Assembly (NCBI GenBank): GCA_028280305.1
Contig: JANQMC010000018.1
Coordinates: 37,252-101,251 of the forward strand
Source: Pelagibius sp.
Lineage (GTDB): Bacteria; Pseudomonadota; Alphaproteobacteria; Kiloniellales; Kiloniellaceae
Length of the DNA: 64,000 nucleotides
Direction of reading: 5' to 3'
Below the pieces are notes generated by a model, which worked only from the letters and a program-made list of their open reading frames with translations, ran no database searches and had not been told where the DNA came from. The stretch's first letter is position 1; every line of letters begins with the position of its first letter. Below, piece by piece: positions 60,504 through 64,000 of the stretch. The translations under genes and the position numbers were made by a program.

Positions 60504-63203
60504 TCAGTCGGCAGCCGTCGGGGCGACGGCTTTCTTCTTCTTCGCCGCTGGCTTTTTGGCCGCCTTCTTCGCAGGCTTCTTCGCGGCTTTCTTCTTTGCA
60601 GCAGGCTTTTTCTTGGCCGCCTTCTTTTTCGCCGCTTTCTTCTTCGCTGCCGGTTTCTTGCCGGCCTTCTGCGCCTTCTTTTCGGCCTGCGCCGCGAGCA
60701 GGGGCAGCGCCTGCTCCAGGGTGATGGTCTCCGGATCGATGTCCGAGGGCACCGAGGCGTAGAGCTTTAGATGCTTCACGTAAGGACCAAAGCGTCCTTT
60801 GCCCTGCGTAACCGGTTTGCCGTCGTCAGGGTGATCGCCAAGCGGTCGTCCCGCTGCGCCGCGTTTCGGTGCTTCGGCGATCAAGGTGACGGCGCGGTTG
60901 AGGCCGATGGTCAGAACGTCGTCGCCTTCGGTCAGGGAGCGATAGGTCGAGCCGTGTTTTACATAAGGGCCGTAGCGTCCGATTCCCGCCGTGATAACCT
61001 TGCCGTCCTCGGGATGGGCGCCGACGTCACGGGGCAGGGCGAGCAAGGCCAGAGCCTTCGGCAGATCAACTTCCGCCGGCGAAAGACCCTTGGGCAGCGA
61101 GGCGCGCTTGGGCTTGGTGTCACCGTCCGGCTCGCCGACCTGAAGGTAGATGCCGAAGGGTCCCTTGCGCATGGTGATCGGCAGATTGCTCTGCGGATCC
61201 TCGCCCAGGAGTTTCGGGTTGGACAGATCGACACCGTCGGTTTCGTCTTCATCGCCGGGGACCGCCAGCGGCCGGGTGAAGCGGCAGTCCGGGTAGTTCG
61301 AGCAGCCGATGAAGCCGCCGTTGCGGCCGAGGCGGAGGCCAAGCCGCCCTTCTTTGCAGGACGGGCAGGCGCGCGGGTTCTTCGACGGATCCTCGGGATC
61401 GCTTGGAAAAAAGTGCGGCCCAAGATCTTCATCCAGGGCGTCGATCACCTGGGTGATCGAAAGACCGGAGGCGCCTTCGATCGCCGTGCTGAAGGCCGAC
61501 CAGAAATCCCGAAGCACGAGGCGCCAGTCGATCCTGCCGCCGGAGATATCGTCGAGTTTCTCCTCCATCTCGGCGGTGAAGTTGTACTGAACGTAGCGCT
61601 CAAAGAAACTGGACAGGAAGGCGACGACAAGGCGACCACGGTCTTCGGGTGTGAAGCGGCGCTTTTCGAGGCGGACATAGTTGCGGTCCTGAAGCACCTG
61701 CAGGATGGAGGCATAGGTGGAGGGCCGGCCGATACCGAGCTCTTCCATCTTCTTGACCAGACTGGCCTCGGTGTAGCGCGGCGGCGGCTGGGTGAAATGC
61801 TGTTCGGGCAGAACGTCCTTGCGGTCGACGGCATCGCCTTCGTTCAGCTTCGGCAGACGGCGGTCCCCCGGCTTGTCGGCCTCACCGTCGCCGTCACTGC
61901 CCTTGTCGTCCCGGCTTTCCTGGTAAAGGGTCAGGAAGCCGTCGAAGGTGACGATGGAGCCGGTGGCGCGGAGCTGAGCAACGCCGCTGTCGACGTCGAT
62001 GTCCACCGCCACCTGGTCCAGCTCTGCGCTCGCCATCTGGCTTGCCACCGTGCGGTTCCAGATCAGCTCATAGAGCCGGCGGCCGTCATCGTCGAGATAG
62101 GCGCCCATGTCCTTGGGTCTGCGGAAGAGATCGGTCGGCCGGATCGCCTCATGCGCTTCCTGCGCATTCTTCTGCTTCGACTTGTATTGGCGCGGTGCGG
62201 AAGGCAGATAGGGATCGCCGTAGTCGGCGGAAATCAGCGAGCGGGTGCCGTCGAGGGCTTCCTGCGCCATGGTGACGCCGTCGGTACGCATATAGGTGAT
62301 GAGGCCGACCGTCTCGCCGCCCAGGTCGATACCCTCGTAGAGTTTTTGGGCAACCCGCATCGTACGGGTCGCCCCGAATCCCAACTTGCGGGAAGCTTCC
62401 TGTTGCAGAGTCGAGGTGGTGAAGGGCGGATAGGGGTTGCGCTTGGTCTGCTTGCGTTCGACTGAGGCAACCGAACAACGTGCCGCCGCCTCCAGTTTCC
62501 GGGCCGCGGCCTTTGCCGTTGCCTCGTCGGGCAACCCGAACTTGTCGAGCTTCTCGCCCGCAAGATGCGTGAGCCGCGCCGTGAAGGGGGAGCCTTCGGC
62601 ATTCGTTAGATTGACATCGATGGACCAGTACTCGCGCGGCTTGAAGACCTCGATCTCCGCCTCGCGCTCAGAGATAAGGCGCAAGGCAACCGACTGGACC
62701 CTGCCCGCCGAGCGGCTGCCGGGCAGCTTGCGCCACAGTACCGGCGAAAGCGTAAAGCCGACGAGGTAGTCGAGCGCGCGGCGCGCCATGTAGGCGTCGA
62801 TCAGTTCCTGATTGAGGCTGCGCGGATGCTCGAAGGCCTCGACGATTGCCTTCTTGGTAATCTCGTTGAAGACCACGCGTTCGACGCCGACGCCTTCCAG
62901 AACGTTGCGCCGGCGCAGTTCATCGACGATGTGCCAGGAAATCGCTTCGCCTTCACGGTCCGGGTCAGTGGCGAGGTAGAGGTGTTTGCTGTTCTTAACC
63001 GCATCGGCGATTTCGCTGAGACGCTTTTCGCCTCGCTCGTCGACCTGCCAGCTCATCGAAAAGTCTTCGTCCGGTCGCACCGAGCCGTCTTTGGCGGGCA
63101 GATCGCGGACATGTCCGTAGCTTGCCAGGACGTGATAGTCCTGGCCCAGGTACTTGTTGATGGTTTTCGCCTTGGCAGGCGATTCGACGACAACGACGTT
63201 CAT
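60504..63203 (-). CDS. topA: DNA topoisomerase I
   Basis: This 899-residue type IA enzyme relaxes negative supercoils. The TOPRIM domain starts MNVVVVESPAKAKTINKYLG, with ATDPDREGEAISWHI near residue 78. The catalytic tyrosine is in GLITYMRTDGVT near 300. One C-terminal zinc finger (CPSCKEGRLGLRLGRNGGFI, then CSNYPDC) is followed by repeats of the type GRYGPYVKHG and GRFGPYVKHL. The end is a Lys/Ala-rich tail of about 55 residues (AKKKAAKKKAAKKK-like). It lies between dprA and rnr. Confidence 0.96.
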   Translation of the reverse strand: MNVVVVESPAKAKTINKYLGQDYHVLASYGHVRDLPAKDGSVRPDEDFSMSWQVDERGEKRLSEIADAVKNSKHLYLATDPDREGEAISWHIVDELRRRNVLEGVGVERVVFNEITKKAIVEAFEHPRSLNQELIDAYMARRALDYLVGFTLSPVLWRKLPGSRSAGRVQSVALRLISEREAEIEVFKPREYWSIDVNLTNAEGSPFTARLTHLAGEKLDKFGLPDEATAKAAARKLEAAARCSVASVERKQTKRNPYPPFTTSTLQQEASRKLGFGATRTMRVAQKLYEGIDLGGETVGLITYMRTDGVTMAQEALDGTRSLISADYGDPYLPSAPRQYKSKQKNAQEAHEAIRPTDLFRRPKDMGAYLDDDGRRLYELIWNRTVASQMASAELDQVAVDIDVDSGVAQLRATGSIVTFDGFLTLYQESRDDKGSDGDGEADKPGDRRLPKLNEGDAVDRKDVLPEQHFTQPPPRYTEASLVKKMEELGIGRPSTYASILQVLQDRNYVRLEKRRFTPEDRGRLVVAFLSSFFERYVQYNFTAEMEEKLDDISGGRIDWRLVLRDFWSAFSTAIEGASGLSITQVIDALDEDLGPHFFPSDPEDPSKNPRACPSCKEGRLGLRLGRNGGFIGCSNYPDCRFTRPLAVPGDEDETDGVDLSNPKLLGEDPQSNLPITMRKGPFGIYLQVGEPDGDTKPKRASLPKGLSPAEVDLPKALALLALPRDVGAHPEDGKVITAGIGRYGPYVKHGSTYRSLTEGDDVLTIGLNRAVTLIAEAPKRGAAGRPLGDHPDDGKPVTQGKGRFGPYVKHLKLYASVPSDIDPETITLEQALPLLAAQAEKKAQKAGKKPAAKKKAAKKKAAKKKPAAKKKAAKKPAKKAAKKPAAKKKKAVAPTAAD

Positions 63204-63310
63204 AGTGCGGATGATTCGAACAGTTCCTTACGATCTTCCTAATTAGTGACGGCGAAACGGATATGCCACCAAGGTGTCACGCGGCGCCGGCCGGTCAAGG
63301 AAGCCCGTCG

Positions 63311-64000
63311 TCATAATGGGTTCGCGGGTGCTTTGTAAAGCCGCGCAACGCGGTTTCCCGGATGGCGTTCGATCCGTCCGGCCAGTTCCAGGTCCAGCAG
63401 AATGCTGTGGATCGTAGCCACCGGCAGGCCCGAACGCCGGATCAGATCGTCCACCATCAAGGGTTCGGCGCCGAGAAGACCTTCAACGTCACGGTACATG
63501 TTTTCGTCGGGGTTCGAATGTTCCAAGGGCTGGGCCGGCACCGTCTCCGGGCTTGGAGGTTCCTCGGGCAGGTTGAGCGGTCTGTGGGCAAACCTGCCCA
63601 GATCCTCGAGGACCTGGGCTGCCGACTCAATAAGGGTGGCGCCCTCCCGAATCAGGTGGTTGCAGCCGGAGGCCCTTGGATCGAGAGGGAAGCCCGGGAC
63701 CGCAAAGACGTCCCGGCCCTGTTCCGCCGCAAAGCGCGCAGTGATGAGCGAGCCGGAGCGCCGTGCGGCCTCGACAACAACGATGCCGAGGCAGAGGCCG
63801 GAGATCAGGCGGTTGCGCCGCGGAAAGTGACGTGCCTGAGGCGTTGTGCCGAGCGGCATCTCCGAAATGATCGCCCCGGCCTGCTGAAGGTTGTTATGGA
63901 GGTCTGCGTTTTCCGGCGGATAGATAATGTCAGCGCCACCGGCGAGGACAGCGACGCTGGCATGGGCAAGGCTCCCCTTGTGGGCTGCCGTGTCGACTCC
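63311..64000 (-). CDS. dprA: DNA processing protein DprA, C-terminal part
   Basis: The frame runs off the right edge; about 229 residues are visible. The first of these, GVDTAAHKGSLAHASVAVLA and then GGADIIYPPENADLH, belong to the Rossmann-like DprA/Smf core, followed by EAARRSGSLITARFAAEQGR and VFAVPG. The C-terminal winged-helix domain is near the end (MVDDLIRRSGLPVATIHSIL). DprA loads RecA on incoming single-stranded DNA in transformation; many non-competent bacteria also keep it. topA follows 107 nt downstream on the same strand. Confidence 0.92.
   Translation of the reverse strand, partial: GVDTAAHKGSLAHASVAVLAGGADIIYPPENADLHNNLQQAGAIISEMPLGTTPQARHFPRRNRLISGLCLGIVVVEAARRSGSLITARFAAEQGRDVFAVPGFPLDPRASGCNHLIREGATLIESAAQVLEDLGRFAHRPLNLPEEPPSPETVPAQPLEHSNPDENMYRDVEGLLGAEPLMVDDLIRRSGLPVATIHSILLDLELAGRIERHPGNRVARLYKAPANPL

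Noticed and set aside
1..64000. CRISPR arrays, insertion sequences, prophage, toxin-antitoxin or defence islands
   Set aside because: I looked for regularly spaced repeats, transposase motifs, terminal inverted repeats and clustered unknown genes and saw none.

Overview
This window is a GC-rich chromosomal segment of an alphaproteobacterium, most likely from the Rhodospirillales/Kiloniellales neighbourhood; that placement is inferred from gene content, not computed. Supporting signs are a DivK-PleD response-regulator pair, an HdaA-type DnaA regulator with an N-terminal clamp motif, an EipB envelope protein, an aa3-oxidase subunit IV microprotein, and the orders rpsF-rpsR-rplI-dnaB-alr and lptF-lptG-lptD-surA-pdxA-rsmA. 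I found no rRNA or tRNA gene, CRISPR array, insertion sequence, prophage or integrase. Almost the whole window is core genome.

Layout, left to right. 1-6061 (minus): rpsF-rpsR-rplI, a terminator, then dnaB-alr-mlaE-mlaF and the first 40 codons of radA. 6424-10957 (plus): the fatty-acid cluster fabD-fabG-acpP-fabF followed by mltG. 10988-13498: an SDR gene on minus, then yicC-gmk on plus. 13506-21020 (minus): the LPS-export and outer-membrane biogenesis run lptF-lptG-lptD-surA, ending in pdxA-rsmA. 21280-23300 (plus): pepA-holC, divergent from lptFG. 23333-28291: accessory genes (LysR regulator, DUF1127 protein, EamA transporter, PAS protein, ABC-F ATPase). 28552-31183: ndk, the oxidase microprotein, purN and purM. 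31254-35123 (plus): four genes chained by 4-nt overlaps (DUF2066 protein, AI-2E family permease, hdaA, atypical SDR). 35274-40077 (plus): a histidine-rich secreted protein, then ppk-ppx. 40089-45308: an M23 peptidase and rnd on minus, aspS and an agmatine deiminase on plus. 45646-50459: an orphan ABC solute-binding protein next to a chemoreceptor, a conserved hypothetical and a diguanylate cyclase. 50711-53880: eipB, dinB and a ROK kinase. 54098-55937: divK-pleD. 55994-64000 (minus): rpmG, an S41 protease lipoprotein, rnr, topA and the 3' part of dprA.

The genes serve envelope building (fatty acids, LPS export, peptidoglycan, phospholipid trafficking), replication and its control (dnaB, holC, hdaA, topA, dinB), nucleotide and polyphosphate metabolism, and c-di-GMP/cell-cycle signalling. 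I see no clearly new multi-gene system. The best leads are regulatory: the ppk upstream region has an FNR/FixK-type box, a Pho-like repeat with a -10, and a very strong hairpin; the purM start lies in a hairpin whose Shine-Dalgarno faces a non-canonical ATA codon; and the diguanylate cyclase gene has a structured leader. Among proteins, the histidine-rich 17-kDa-antigen-like protein, the solute-binding-protein/chemoreceptor pair and the SDR lacking the usual Tyr/Lys are the most interesting.
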